A program made the translations under genes and the position numbers. Of a DNA stretch of 64,000 nt, positions 47,459-55,898 are shown piece by piece. The notes beneath the pieces are model-generated. The model made no database searches. It saw nothing but the letters and a program-made list of their open reading frames with translations, and was not told the DNA's origin. Each line of letters starts with the position of its first letter. Position 1 is the stretch's first letter. Source of the stretch: Cedecea neteri (GTDB taxonomy: Bacteria; Pseudomonadota; Gammaproteobacteria; Enterobacterales; Enterobacteriaceae); contig NZ_CP009458.1 in NCBI RefSeq assembly GCF_000758305.1, forward strand, positions 2,294,001-2,358,000, read 5' to 3'.

Positions 47459-48244
47459 ATGAATCCAGCTTTATGGGTAAGTAAAACCGGGCTTGCGGCG
47501 CAGGACGCCAAAATGGGCGCGATTTCTAACAACCTCGCCAACGTCAATACCTCCGGGTTTAAGCGCGACCGCGTGATGTTCTCGGATCTGTTTTATCAAA
47601 ACCAGCGTGCGCCCGGCGGCCAGCTCGATCAGAACAACACCGCACCAACCGGCATCCAGTTCGGCACCGGCGTGAAAATCGTTGGCACGCAGAAAGAGTT
47701 CTCCACCGGCAACATCCAGAACACCGGGCAGGATCTGGACGTGGCAATTACCGGCCAGGGGTTTTTCCAGGTGGAAACGCCGGATGGTGAAATCGCCTAT
47801 ACCCGCGCGGGTAACCTCCAGCGCAACCAGGAAGGTGTGATCACCAACGCCGCTGGCCTGCCGCTGGTACCGCAAATTGAGCTTCCGGCTAATACCAAAG
47901 AGATCCAGATAGCGAAAGACGGCACGGTGATGGCGCTTGTAGGCGGTGAAACCGATCCGGTTGAGCTGGGGCAGATTACCCTGGTGAACTTTGTCAATCC
48001 GGCCGGCCTGGAAGCCGTGGGCGGCAATCTCTATCGCGAAACCGCTGCCAGTGGTGACGCGGTGGAAGGGATCCCAGGTGAAGAGGCATTTGGCCAGCTG
48101 GAGCAGGGTTCGCTGGAAGGATCTAACGTGCAGGTCGTTGAGGAGATGGTGGACATGATTACCGTCCAGCGCGCCTACGAAATGAACGCCAAAATGGTGT
48201 CCGCCGCCGACGATATGCTCAAGTTTGTCACCCAGACGATGTAA
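47459..48244 (+). CDS. flgG: Lateral flagellar distal rod protein FlgG
   Basis: 261 residues with the highly conserved FlgG pattern: LWVSKTGLAAQDAKMGAISN, NLANVNTSGFKRDRVMFSDL, the GTGVKIVGTQKEFSTGNI segment and the C-terminal EGSNVQVVEEMVDMITVQRA. It forms the distal rod passing through the P and L rings. Confidence 0.96.
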   Translation: MNPALWVSKTGLAAQDAKMGAISNNLANVNTSGFKRDRVMFSDLFYQNQRAPGGQLDQNNTAPTGIQFGTGVKIVGTQKEFSTGNIQNTGQDLDVAITGQGFFQVETPDGEIAYTRAGNLQRNQEGVITNAAGLPLVPQIELPANTKEIQIAKDGTVMALVGGETDPVELGQITLVNFVNPAGLEAVGGNLYRETAASGDAVEGIPGEEAFGQLEQGSLEGSNVQVVEEMVDMITVQRAYEMNAKMVSAADDMLKFVTQTM

Positions 48245-48271
48245 TGATGGGTCAATGAAGTGAAGAGAGTC

Positions 48272-48937
48272 ATGAAAAAGCAGTGTGTTATCGGTTTACT
48301 GGCATTGATGTTGGCCGGGTGCGAAAGCCCGGCTTTGCTGGTACATAAAGACGATGCGGCCTATGCGCCGCCGGAAGATTTTGTCATGCCGGATACGGCG
48401 GTGCAGGGCGGTGGCGTCTATAACGGCGGCTACAACTGGTCGCTGACCCAGGATCGCCGCGCCTACCGCGTGGGCGATATTCTGACCGTGCGTCTCGATG
48501 AGTCAACCCAGGCCAGTAAACAGGCGCGAACCAACTTCGGCAAGAAAAACGACGTCACGCTTGGCGTGCCGCAGGCATTCGGCCACTCGGTCGATAAGCT
48601 AAGCGGTTCCGTTGACGGTGAGCGCAACTTCAACGGCAATGCCAGTTCCCAGCAGCAAAATAGCCTGCGCGGTTCCATTACCGTCGCGGTGTTCAAAGTA
48701 CTGCCCAACGGTATTCTGGCGGTGCGCGGTGAAAAGTGGCTCACCCTTAACCAGGGGGATGAGTACATGCGTGTCACGGGCCTGGTCCGTGCCGATGACG
48801 TAGAGCGTGATAACACCGTTTCTTCTCAGCGCATTGCTAATGCCCGTATCTCGTATGCAGGCCGCGGCGCGCTGAGTGACTCGAATGCAGCGGGCTGGCT
48901 GACGCGTATCTTCAACCACCCACTATTCCCTATCTAA
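48272..48937 (+). CDS. flgH: Lateral flagellar L-ring lipoprotein FlgH
   Basis: 221 residues from the ATG at 48272; a GTG four codons earlier is in frame but has no better ribosome site. The lipobox LAGC lies at residues 15-18 after a short signal peptide (VIGLLALMLAGC), so it is lipidated in the outer membrane. FlgH motifs: YRVGDILTVRLDESTQASKQ and GEKWLTLNQGDEYMRVTGLV. It builds the L ring. Confidence 0.95.
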   Translation: MKKQCVIGLLALMLAGCESPALLVHKDDAAYAPPEDFVMPDTAVQGGGVYNGGYNWSLTQDRRAYRVGDILTVRLDESTQASKQARTNFGKKNDVTLGVPQAFGHSVDKLSGSVDGERNFNGNASSQQQNSLRGSITVAVFKVLPNGILAVRGEKWLTLNQGDEYMRVTGLVRADDVERDNTVSSQRIANARISYAGRGALSDSNAAGWLTRIFNHPLFPI

Positions 48938-48949
48938 CCGGAGCCGACG

Positions 48950-50041
48950 ATGCGTAACGTGGCGCTTTTCCTCTCGCTCCTGTGGAGTACCTGCTCACTG
49001 GCTGAAACGCTGGGTAACATCGTGGATATTCAGGGGGTGCGCGGTAACCAGCTGGTGGGCTATAGCCTGGTGGTCGGCCTTGACGGCTCTGGCGATAAAA
49101 ACCAGGTGAAGTTTACCAGCCAGTCGGTGACCAACATGCTGCGGCAGTTTGGCGTGCAGCTGCCAACTAAAATTGACCCAAAGGTGAAAAACGTGGCTGC
49201 GGTGGCGATCAGCGCCACGCTGCCGCCGGGCTACGCTCGCGGGCAGTCGATTGATGTGACCGTTTCTTCCATTGGCGACGCAAAGAGCCTGCGTGGTGGC
49301 ACGCTGCTGCTCACCCAGCTTCGGGGCGCCGACGGCGAAGTCTATGCGCTGGCGCAGGGCAACGTGGTGGTGGGCGGCGTGAAGGCGGAGGGAAACAGCG
49401 GCTCCAGCGTCACCGTGAACACGCCAACGGTAGGACGCGTGCCCAACGGCGGCTCTATCGAGCGCGAGATCCCAACTGATTTTCAGGACAACAGCCAGGT
49501 GATGCTTAACCTCAAGCGCCCAAGTTTTAAAACTGCCAATAACGTGGCGGTAGCGCTGAACAGCACCTTTGGCGCAAACACGGCCGTTGCGCAAAGTGCG
49601 ACTAATGTTGCGGTGCGTGCGCCGATGAATCCGGGCGAGCGCGTGCGTTTTATGTCGATGCTGGAAGACGTGCAGATCAACGCCGGGAAACAGCCGCCGC
49701 GAGTGGTGTTTAACGCGCGTACTGGCACGGTAGTTATCGGTGACGGGGTGGTTGTGCGCGCGGCCGCCGTCTCTCACGGCAACCTGACAGTGACCATTCG
49801 CGAAAGCAGCAATGTTAGCCAGCCGGGTGCATTCAGTCAGGGGCGAACAACGGTGACGCCGGACAGTGACGTCAACGTCAATCGCGGGCGTGGCCAGATG
49901 GTCACTATTCCTGCCGGTACCAGCCTGCGCAGCATTGTGAGCACCATTAACAGCCTCGGTGCCGCGCCGGATGACACGATGGCGATTCTGCAGGCACTGC
50001 ATGAAGCCGGTGCGCTGGATGCCGAACTGGTGGTGATTTAA
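48950..50041 (+). CDS. flgI: Lateral flagellar P-ring protein FlgI
   Basis: 363 residues with a signal peptide (ending SLAE) and the FlgI pattern IVDIQGVRGNQLVGYSLVVG, then LDGSGDKNQVKFTSQSV. The P ring surrounds the rod in the peptidoglycan layer, with FlgA as chaperone. Follows flgH by 12 bases. Confidence 0.96.
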   Translation: MRNVALFLSLLWSTCSLAETLGNIVDIQGVRGNQLVGYSLVVGLDGSGDKNQVKFTSQSVTNMLRQFGVQLPTKIDPKVKNVAAVAISATLPPGYARGQSIDVTVSSIGDAKSLRGGTLLLTQLRGADGEVYALAQGNVVVGGVKAEGNSGSSVTVNTPTVGRVPNGGSIEREIPTDFQDNSQVMLNLKRPSFKTANNVAVALNSTFGANTAVAQSATNVAVRAPMNPGERVRFMSMLEDVQINAGKQPPRVVFNARTGTVVIGDGVVVRAAAVSHGNLTVTIRESSNVSQPGAFSQGRTTVTPDSDVNVNRGRGQMVTIPAGTSLRSIVSTINSLGAAPDDTMAILQALHEAGALDAELVVI

Positions 50042-50050
50042 GGAACCCAA

Positions 50051-50440
50051 ATGATCAATTCGATTAACCGACAGCAAACCGTGCTGCCTGGCGATATGAC
50101 CGGCCAGGTGAAGCCACAAAATGTTGAGCAGGCGGCCGAACAGTTTGAGGCGATGTTCCTGCGCTCAATGATGCAGCAGATGCGCAAAGCCTCGGATGCG
50201 ATGGCCGCCGAGGACGGCCCGTTTAACAGCAAACAGCAGCGCATGATGCGTGACTTTTACGACGATCGCCTGGCCACCGAGCTGGCTTCGCAGCGCAGCA
50301 CCGGCATTGCCGGGATGATTATTGCCCAACTGGCACCTGGCGACGTTAAGGAAGGGGCGAAAAGTGCCGCTATACCTCAACAGCCCTCAGAACTAGCGAC
50401 CCCGGTCATCCCCGTGATGCGTCGCGGTCAGGAGTCATAA
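50051..50440 (+). CDS. flgJ: Rod-cap protein FlgJ, N-terminal domain only
   Basis: 129 residues. The N-terminal rod-capping domain is intact (VEQAAEQFEAMFLRSMMQQM, then DFYDDRLATELASQRSTGIA). The C-terminal muramidase domain of the ~310-residue E. coli FlgJ is absent and the reading frame ends cleanly three bases before flgK, so this is a short FlgJ rather than a broken gene. A separate peptidoglycan hydrolase must open the wall for the rod; none is encoded in the window. Confidence 0.92.
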   Translation: MINSINRQQTVLPGDMTGQVKPQNVEQAAEQFEAMFLRSMMQQMRKASDAMAAEDGPFNSKQQRMMRDFYDDRLATELASQRSTGIAGMIIAQLAPGDVKEGAKSAAIPQQPSELATPVIPVMRRGQES

Positions 50441-50443
50441 AAC

Positions 50444-51814
50444 ATGAGCATAATTAATATTGCCTACAGCGGCCTTCAGGCAGCCCAGACGGGGATGAGC
50501 GTCACCTCGATGAACATCGCCAACCTGCTGACGCCCGGCTACAGCCGTCAGGGTATGCTGCAAAGTGCTATTGGCCCGATGGGGCAGGTTGGCCTTTCCG
50601 GCGGCAACGGCGTGCAGGTGGACAGCATTCGCCGTATCTCCAGTCAGTACCTGGTCAATCAGGTCTGGCAGACGAATACCAAAGCCAGCTATTTCACCTC
50701 GGGGCAACAGTATCTTGGCGCGCTGGAAGAGGTGATTGGCACCGATTCAACGAGCCTTGGCAACGGACTGGATGAGTTTTTTGGTGCCCTGAGCGCGATG
50801 ACCACGCAGCCCGAATCCCCCGCGCTGCGTCAGCAACTGTTAAACCAGGCCAACTCTCTGGCCACGCGCTTTAACAGCATGAATGATTTCATCAACAGCC
50901 AGAAAAACTCACTGTCTACCCAGCGTAATGCGGCGGTAGACAGTATCAATTCACTGAGTTCTGGCATCGCCAGCTATAACCAAAAAATCATCGAGCTGGA
51001 ATCCACTGGCGGTAATAGCAGCGTACTTCGCGATCAGCGCGACGAACTGGTGAAAAAACTCAGCGAACTGGCGGATGTAAAGGTCACTGAAGACGGAAGC
51101 GGGAGCTATACCGTGGCGCTGAAAGGCGGCCAGCCGCTGGTCAGTGGTAAAACGGCGGGTGAATTGAAAGCGGGCGTGGATGCCAATGGTAACAGCACGC
51201 TTAGCCTGAAGTTTTCCACAAGTGAGTTTAACCTCAATCCGTCAGCCGGCGGCCAACTTGGTGCGCTTTATGACTATGAAACGACCACGCTGAAAGAGAT
51301 GCAAAGCGCGATTCAGGGCATGGCAGAAGCGGTGGCCGACCTGTTTAATAATCAGCTGGCACAGGGGTTCGATCTTAACGGCAACCCAGGCAAGCCGCTG
51401 TTTGTGTTTGACCCGAGTAATAGCGCAGGCATGCTGCAGGTCACCGATCTCAAGCCTGATGAGATTGCACTGTCCGGTGTAGCAGGTGAGCCCGGTAACG
51501 GCGATAACCTGCAGCAGCTTATCGAACTGAAAAACAGCAAAACGAACATTGGCGGCCTTGGCAACATGAGCCTCAACGAGGGCGCAGCGGCGATCATTTC
51601 CCGCATCGGCATTGCCAGCCGCCAGAACAAAACTGAACAGGAAGCAGCGATCGCCGTGGCTAATCAGGCCCAGACCCAGCGCGACAACCTGAGCGCGGTC
51701 AATGAGGATGAAGAGGCGATCAACCTGCAAATCTATATGCAGTCCTACCAGGCTAACCTGAAAGTTATCGCCACCGGCGACCAAATTTTCAGCGATCTGC
51801 TTAATCTGTTCTAA
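50444..51814 (+). CDS. flgK: Hook-filament junction protein FlgK (HAP1)
   Basis: 456 residues. N-terminal IINIAYSGLQAAQTGMSVTS, MNIANLLTPGYSRQ, and C-terminal NEDEEAINLQIYMQSYQANL, KVIATGDQIFSDLLNLF, all typical of FlgK. It is shorter than enteric peritrichous FlgK (~545 residues), the difference lying in the central variable domain. FlgN is its likely chaperone. Confidence 0.95.
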   Translation: MSIINIAYSGLQAAQTGMSVTSMNIANLLTPGYSRQGMLQSAIGPMGQVGLSGGNGVQVDSIRRISSQYLVNQVWQTNTKASYFTSGQQYLGALEEVIGTDSTSLGNGLDEFFGALSAMTTQPESPALRQQLLNQANSLATRFNSMNDFINSQKNSLSTQRNAAVDSINSLSSGIASYNQKIIELESTGGNSSVLRDQRDELVKKLSELADVKVTEDGSGSYTVALKGGQPLVSGKTAGELKAGVDANGNSTLSLKFSTSEFNLNPSAGGQLGALYDYETTTLKEMQSAIQGMAEAVADLFNNQLAQGFDLNGNPGKPLFVFDPSNSAGMLQVTDLKPDEIALSGVAGEPGNGDNLQQLIELKNSKTNIGGLGNMSLNEGAAAIISRIGIASRQNKTEQEAAIAVANQAQTQRDNLSAVNEDEEAINLQIYMQSYQANLKVIATGDQIFSDLLNLF

Positions 51815-51834
51815 CGAGGCCTGGAGAAAATACT

Positions 51835-52752
51835 ATGAGAATCAGTAGTCTTTATAACTCTTCACAGATGCTTAGCCAGTTGGGCAAAAACAGCGAGAGC
51901 ATCGGCAAGCTGATGCAGCAGCTTGCCACACAGAAGCGAATCAACGTCCCGTCGGACGATCCGGTGGCCGCCAGCCGTCTCGTGCAGCTTAACCGCGAAC
52001 AGTCGGCAATCCAGCAGTACCAGAGCAACATCACCAGCATCAGCGGGACACTGGCCAGCCAGGAATCTCATCTGCAGGCGATGAACGATCAACTTCTGGC
52101 GCTGAATGACAAGCTGCTTGCCGCCGCCAACGACACCAACAGCCAGCAGGATATGGCGGGTTATGGCGCAGAGCTTGAGTCAATGCTTGATTCGCTGGTG
52201 GCATCGATGAATGCGCAGAATGAAAACGGCAGCTATCTTTTTGCCGGCACTAAAACCGGGACTAAGCCGGTGCAGTGGGATCAAGCCTCTAAAACGTTTG
52301 TGTTTGCCGGCAATGATGGTTCGCGTGAAACCACCGTCGCGAACGGTGTCAACATTAAAGAAAATACTAACGTGGCTGGGGCATTTTCTAGCGGCAGCGA
52401 CGATCTGGACATGCTGAATAAGCTGAAAGCGCTATCCCAGAAGATGCAGGATCCGGCCATTCCGGCCGCGGATTATAAAAGTGAAGTCACCGGGATGTTG
52501 GACTCTGCCAAAGCCACGCGGGATAACGTGTCGGCGATCTTTACCGATGTAGGCGGGCGGCAGAACCGTTTAACCTTACTGAGTGATGCGCATACCGATG
52601 TCAGCGCGGCAAACGACCAGGTAGTACGCGATCTTTCCTACAGCGACCCCGCTACGGCGACGGTGAATCTTCAGCTGTATATGAATTCGGTGCAGATTTC
52701 CAACCAGGCTTACAGCATGATCAGTAAGCTCTCTTTATTTAGCGTGATGTAG
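51835..52752 (+). CDS. flgL: Hook-filament junction protein FlgL (HAP3)
   Basis: 305 residues with flagellin-like ends: MRISSLYNSSQMLSQLGKNS, KRINVPSDDPVAASRLVQL and C-terminal DPATATVNLQLYMNSVQISNQ. The length and placement after flgK mark it as FlgL, which links the hook to the filament. Confidence 0.94.
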   Translation: MRISSLYNSSQMLSQLGKNSESIGKLMQQLATQKRINVPSDDPVAASRLVQLNREQSAIQQYQSNITSISGTLASQESHLQAMNDQLLALNDKLLAAANDTNSQQDMAGYGAELESMLDSLVASMNAQNENGSYLFAGTKTGTKPVQWDQASKTFVFAGNDGSRETTVANGVNIKENTNVAGAFSSGSDDLDMLNKLKALSQKMQDPAIPAADYKSEVTGMLDSAKATRDNVSAIFTDVGGRQNRLTLLSDAHTDVSAANDQVVRDLSYSDPATATVNLQLYMNSVQISNQAYSMISKLSLFSVM

Positions 52753-52754
52753 CC

Positions 52755-53762
52755 ATGCAGGTTGGTTTAGCCACAACAACATCCTCCCAGACTGCCGCGC
52801 TTAATCGTGGCAATATTGGCGCGCCGCAGTCCGTCCAGCAGCGTAAAGTCGAAGAGACTATTTCATCCCGCAGCCCGTTCCCTGAGGCAGCGTTACTCTC
52901 CACTCGCCCGCTGCGTTATAACGTTCAGCTCAACCAGCAACTGACGGCGGTGCAGCAGGCAGACAGCTTCCTTTCCAGCGCAGAAACGCAGCTTTTGCAA
53001 TTACGTCATGCAGCCAGTCAGGGGAAAGGGCAGGCTCAGGCGGTGGGCCTGGAGCGATTGCTGTCGCGTCGAGAGCAGCTTTCCGGCGGGACGGTCGATC
53101 GCCAATTCAACATCAGGTTGCAGAATCAGTCGCAGGTGAATTTCAGCTTACCGGGCAGCGAGAAAATCCTGACTTCTCCCGGTGGGGAAACGCTGGTCTT
53201 TATGCTGGGGGGCGCGAAGCGAGAGCTGGCCGCTGTTGCGCTGCCGGAAGAAGGATCGCCGCGTACCGTTTTGACCCGTCTTAACGTTGGGCTGGGGCGC
53301 ATGGGCATTCACGCCAGCCTCGACAGAAGCGGGCAGGTGAATTTCAGCGTGGATGAATCCCGCTGGGAGCAGGTCAGCCAGCAGCTCAGCGTGCGGGGGG
53401 AAGGGCATAATTTCCCCGCTGATGCGTTTACTTTGCTTTCGGTTCAGCCTGAGAAAGCGCATCATGAAGCGCTGGTGCAGCTGGCGGCCCGCCCGGACAG
53501 CAGCCGCGACGCGCAAATGGGGCTGCAGCAGGCGCTGGAGCAGATAACGCAGCAGCGTGGCAAGCTGCGAGCGCATCAGGATCGCGTCCGGTCTCGTATT
53601 GATGAGATGGCCACGCCGTATAGCTCACAGCAGGCGCAAGACACGGCGCGGGCGTTAGGCAACGTGCTGGAAAAAAGCGGCGACAGTTTTACCACACTTA
53701 ACCGTGCTCTGGGGGCGCAGGCAAACGTGCAGCTCGCGACGGTGAAGAATTTACTCGGGTGA
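52755..53762 (+). CDS. lafW: LafW-like lateral flagellar hook-associated protein
   Basis: 335 residues, starting two bases after the flgL stop and so part of the flg operon. It is Gln-rich and helical at both ends (NVQLNQQLTAVQQADSFLSS and GLQQALEQITQQRGKLRAHQ), with a central beta-rich part (FNIRLQNQSQVNFSLPGSEK). No membrane helix or signal peptide is seen. Its position after flgL matches lafW of the E. coli 042 Flag-2 locus. The name rests on position and architecture; its structural role in the hook or filament is not known. Confidence 0.6.
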   Translation: MQVGLATTTSSQTAALNRGNIGAPQSVQQRKVEETISSRSPFPEAALLSTRPLRYNVQLNQQLTAVQQADSFLSSAETQLLQLRHAASQGKGQAQAVGLERLLSRREQLSGGTVDRQFNIRLQNQSQVNFSLPGSEKILTSPGGETLVFMLGGAKRELAAVALPEEGSPRTVLTRLNVGLGRMGIHASLDRSGQVNFSVDESRWEQVSQQLSVRGEGHNFPADAFTLLSVQPEKAHHEALVQLAARPDSSRDAQMGLQQALEQITQQRGKLRAHQDRVRSRIDEMATPYSSQQAQDTARALGNVLEKSGDSFTTLNRALGAQANVQLATVKNLLG

Positions 53763-53788
53763 TTTTTGTCTGCCTAAAAACGCTTTAG

Positions 53789-53810
53789 CTACCCGCTGCA
53801 GGGCGGGTAG
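53789..53810 (+). terminator. Hairpin after lafW
   Basis: CTACCCGC pairs with GCGGGTAG around TGCAGG, 27 bases after the lafW stop and before the convergent DUF943 gene. No T-run follows on the plus strand (TTGCC), so it is a weak terminator candidate. Confidence 0.45.
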
Positions 53811-53837
53811 TTGCCACCGGGTTTATTGAGTGAGGCA

Positions 53838-54296
53838 TTAATATTTTGTTTTTATCATCTGGCCTTTATCGTTTATATGGTATTTCCCATCGTAAACACC
53901 GAAAAACACATTGTTATGTCTGTCCGTCGATACCGTGAAGGCTTTGTTTTTTTCAATGCAATTTAACGGGGGTGGCATATCTTTAAAACATAACCGATCA
54001 TATTTTCCCTCAGCCATGTAGCCGTCGCCGAAATACCAGAATATAACGGTGTAGTCACCAGAGGAGGATGGTTTTGGTATGCTATATTTTTCTTTTAACA
54101 TATCTTTTTTTTGTTGCCACCAAATTATTTTCCCCTGTTCCGTAAATGGAAAGTTTTCAACTAATACATCACTGTAATTAGCTTCTTGATGCACGGCTAT
54201 AATCTCTACCGGGCGAAGCGTTATCCATAGGCCCCAGGTGGATAACGCACAGGCAGCTAAAAAGATCAGGGCAATTTTTTTATTTATTACTGTCAT
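53838..54296 (-). CDS. DUF943 family protein
   Basis: 152 residues. An N-terminal membrane anchor (IALIFLAACALSTWGLWITL) is followed by the DUF943 pattern RPVEIIAVHQEANYSDVLVENFPFT, GKIIWWQQKKDMLKEKYSIP and DRLCFKDMPPPLNCIEKN. The family is confined to enterobacteria and has no assigned function. It is translationally coupled to the DUF3289 gene (17-base overlap), a pairing seen in other enteric genomes, sometimes near secretion systems. Confidence 0.75.
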   Translation of the reverse strand: MTVINKKIALIFLAACALSTWGLWITLRPVEIIAVHQEANYSDVLVENFPFTEQGKIIWWQQKKDMLKEKYSIPKPSSSGDYTVIFWYFGDGYMAEGKYDRLCFKDMPPPLNCIEKNKAFTVSTDRHNNVFFGVYDGKYHINDKGQMIKTKY

Positions 54297-55128
54297 TTCG
54301 CCCTCCGGTGATAGTAATTTTGGCTTCCATATTGGTCATAAAGGGCTTGAATTTAAACCGGCTGTAGCGCTGGAGAATAAACCAAATGCCGAAAAACCGG
54401 AAAAATTTGAATTTCACTTTTGAAATATCATCGCCATCCAGCCCAAAGTGATCCTGCACGGTGTAGCGAACCACGGCGTGATAGCGATCGTTCTCAATCT
54501 TGAGGGAATCAATGTGGATATGTGTTGCCCATGTGTCATGCACGGTGATGCCGAGGCCATTAAAGTTATCCTGAAATCGATCGAATTTTGGTAATTTTCC
54601 ACGCATAATCTCTGTCTTTAACGCATTATATTCACTGACGGGATAATATTGATTATCCCAGTCAATTTTTTTGTTAAGAATATTTTTTAGAAGTAAACGA
54701 GTACTGTTCTCCGTCCGGTCATTCAGAATATGCTCCTTCAAGGCGCTATCCAGTAAGGCATGGCGAAACGGTAAGCCGCAGCCCTTTTGCAGATGGGTAA
54801 TCATCTGGCCGATCAGCACGTCGTAAGGGGGAACGAACGCGAACAGCCTGGCCCGGTGCCGCAGCTCATCAAAAAGAATATCTGCACACTGCCACGTGGT
54901 CAGCATCTCCCCCTCATCCCGGGAGCCATGGAATCTCGAATGCGGCTGACTGAAAGGGCTAATTTTGGTCAACGTGTAAGGATCGGCCCTGGAAGAAACA
55001 TCCACCAGCTTAAACCGTGCCTTTAGCTTGATGTCGGACAAGTCGCCGTAGCGCATATCGTCGGCCTGGTAGTCATTCATCTTTTTCTGGGTTTTGAAAA
55101 TCGTGCAGGGAAAGCGGAGTGCGGGCAT
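54280..55128 (-). CDS. DUF3289 family protein
   Basis: 282 residues from the ATG at 55128, eight bases after AGGAG; a Met 16 codons in is a possible alternative. The signature QADDMRYGDLSDIKLKARF opens the DUF3289 region, with HSRFHGSRDEGEMLTTWQ, then GITVHDTWATHIHIDSLK, and a C-terminal hydrophobic stretch FKFFRFFGIWFILQRY. The family is paired with DUF943 and has no known function; in some strains it lies beside toxin or type VI genes. No effector motif is seen here. It sits in the second cargo segment of the flagellar locus. Confidence 0.75.
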   Translation of the reverse strand: MPALRFPCTIFKTQKKMNDYQADDMRYGDLSDIKLKARFKLVDVSSRADPYTLTKISPFSQPHSRFHGSRDEGEMLTTWQCADILFDELRHRARLFAFVPPYDVLIGQMITHLQKGCGLPFRHALLDSALKEHILNDRTENSTRLLLKNILNKKIDWDNQYYPVSEYNALKTEIMRGKLPKFDRFQDNFNGLGITVHDTWATHIHIDSLKIENDRYHAVVRYTVQDHFGLDGDDISKVKFKFFRFFGIWFILQRYSRFKFKPFMTNMEAKITITGGRNDSNK

Positions 55129-55451
55129 CAGTACGCTCCTTGTGTATTGTTGTCGTGCTCATCGTGAGCGCCGCTTATCATAATTTGCGGTCGTAGGTAG
55201 CGTAATTAAAATCGGCTTCCTACTGAGGGAATTAAGACGATAGACAGGTTTTCAGACCTGTTAAAAAAGTGTGAGGCCGTTTTTAGCCGGGGAGGGATAG
55301 ATCATTAATATCATTCAGATAGGTGTCTTATTCCTCTCTATTTGAGGTGAATGTATTTTTAAAAAGTACTGAATGAGAGAAGGGAGTCTGGCATACGTCG
55401 AAAAAAATGCCCCGAACAAGGGGCGTGCCAATCGTGCTTTTCCTGACTCAG
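55129..55451. other. Intergenic region between DUF3289 and FidL-like genes
   Basis: 323 bases without a credible gene. It holds the terminator of the FidL-like gene (55401-55426) and the promoter of the DUF3289-DUF943 pair. A short inverted repeat (CAGGTTTTCAGACCTG) lies near 55245. Confidence 0.55.
55401..55426 (-). terminator. Rho-independent terminator after the FidL-like gene
   Basis: Read on the minus strand: GCCCC, loop TTGTTC, GGGGC, then A and a run of seven T. It lies about 25 bases after the FidL-like stop codon and ends the lafZ-fidL transcript. Confidence 0.85.
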
Positions 55452-55898
55452 TCAGCGTGGCGGATAAAGGAAAATAATCCCACTTTGGCCCACTACCAGC
55501 GGTTGCCCATTGAGTTGTAGCGGTTGCATCCAGATATCCATATTCATCATCAAATCCACCATACCGTCGATCATTAATCGCTTGTCGGCAGCGCTGTAAT
55601 AAATGGGAGACCAGGAAAACCATTGGCGGCGTTCATGGCTGCTGGTCTGGGTGAACTTGCCCTTCAAAATAAAACGCGGATCGTCCGGGCTGGTGATGGT
55701 CGTCAAAATCGTTTTATTGACGATGACCATGTGGGTGTCATAAGTCTCTTTTCGCCGCGACATCAGATCGTAAAAGCCCATCTGGACATCCACCTTGGTC
55801 TGTTGTTCAACAGGCAGAGTACTCTGCGGCCAGCTATAAAAACCCACCAGGCTAATCAACAGGAGGGCAATTAAGGTATAAAGGATCCATTTAGCCAA
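55452..55898 (-). CDS. FidL-like inner-membrane protein, partner of LafZ
   Basis: 148 residues. One membrane helix (ILYTLIALLLISLVGFYSW) followed by a periplasmic domain (VDVQMGFYDLMSRRKETYDT, FILKGKFTQTSSHERRQW). This is the build of FidL, which is encoded beside the ToxR-like regulator MarT in Salmonella. Here it overlaps the ToxR-like lafZ gene by eight bases. By analogy with ToxS-type effectors it probably stabilises or modulates the periplasmic part of LafZ. Confidence 0.7.
   Translation of the reverse strand: MAKWILYTLIALLLISLVGFYSWPQSTLPVEQQTKVDVQMGFYDLMSRRKETYDTHMVIVNKTILTTITSPDDPRFILKGKFTQTSSHERRQWFSWSPIYYSAADKRLMIDGMVDLMMNMDIWMQPLQLNGQPLVVGQSGIIFLYPPR

Noticed and set aside
48995..50119. 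374-codon antisense frame across flgI
   Set aside because: Mirror of flgI in high-GC codons, rich in His and Arg, no start signals.
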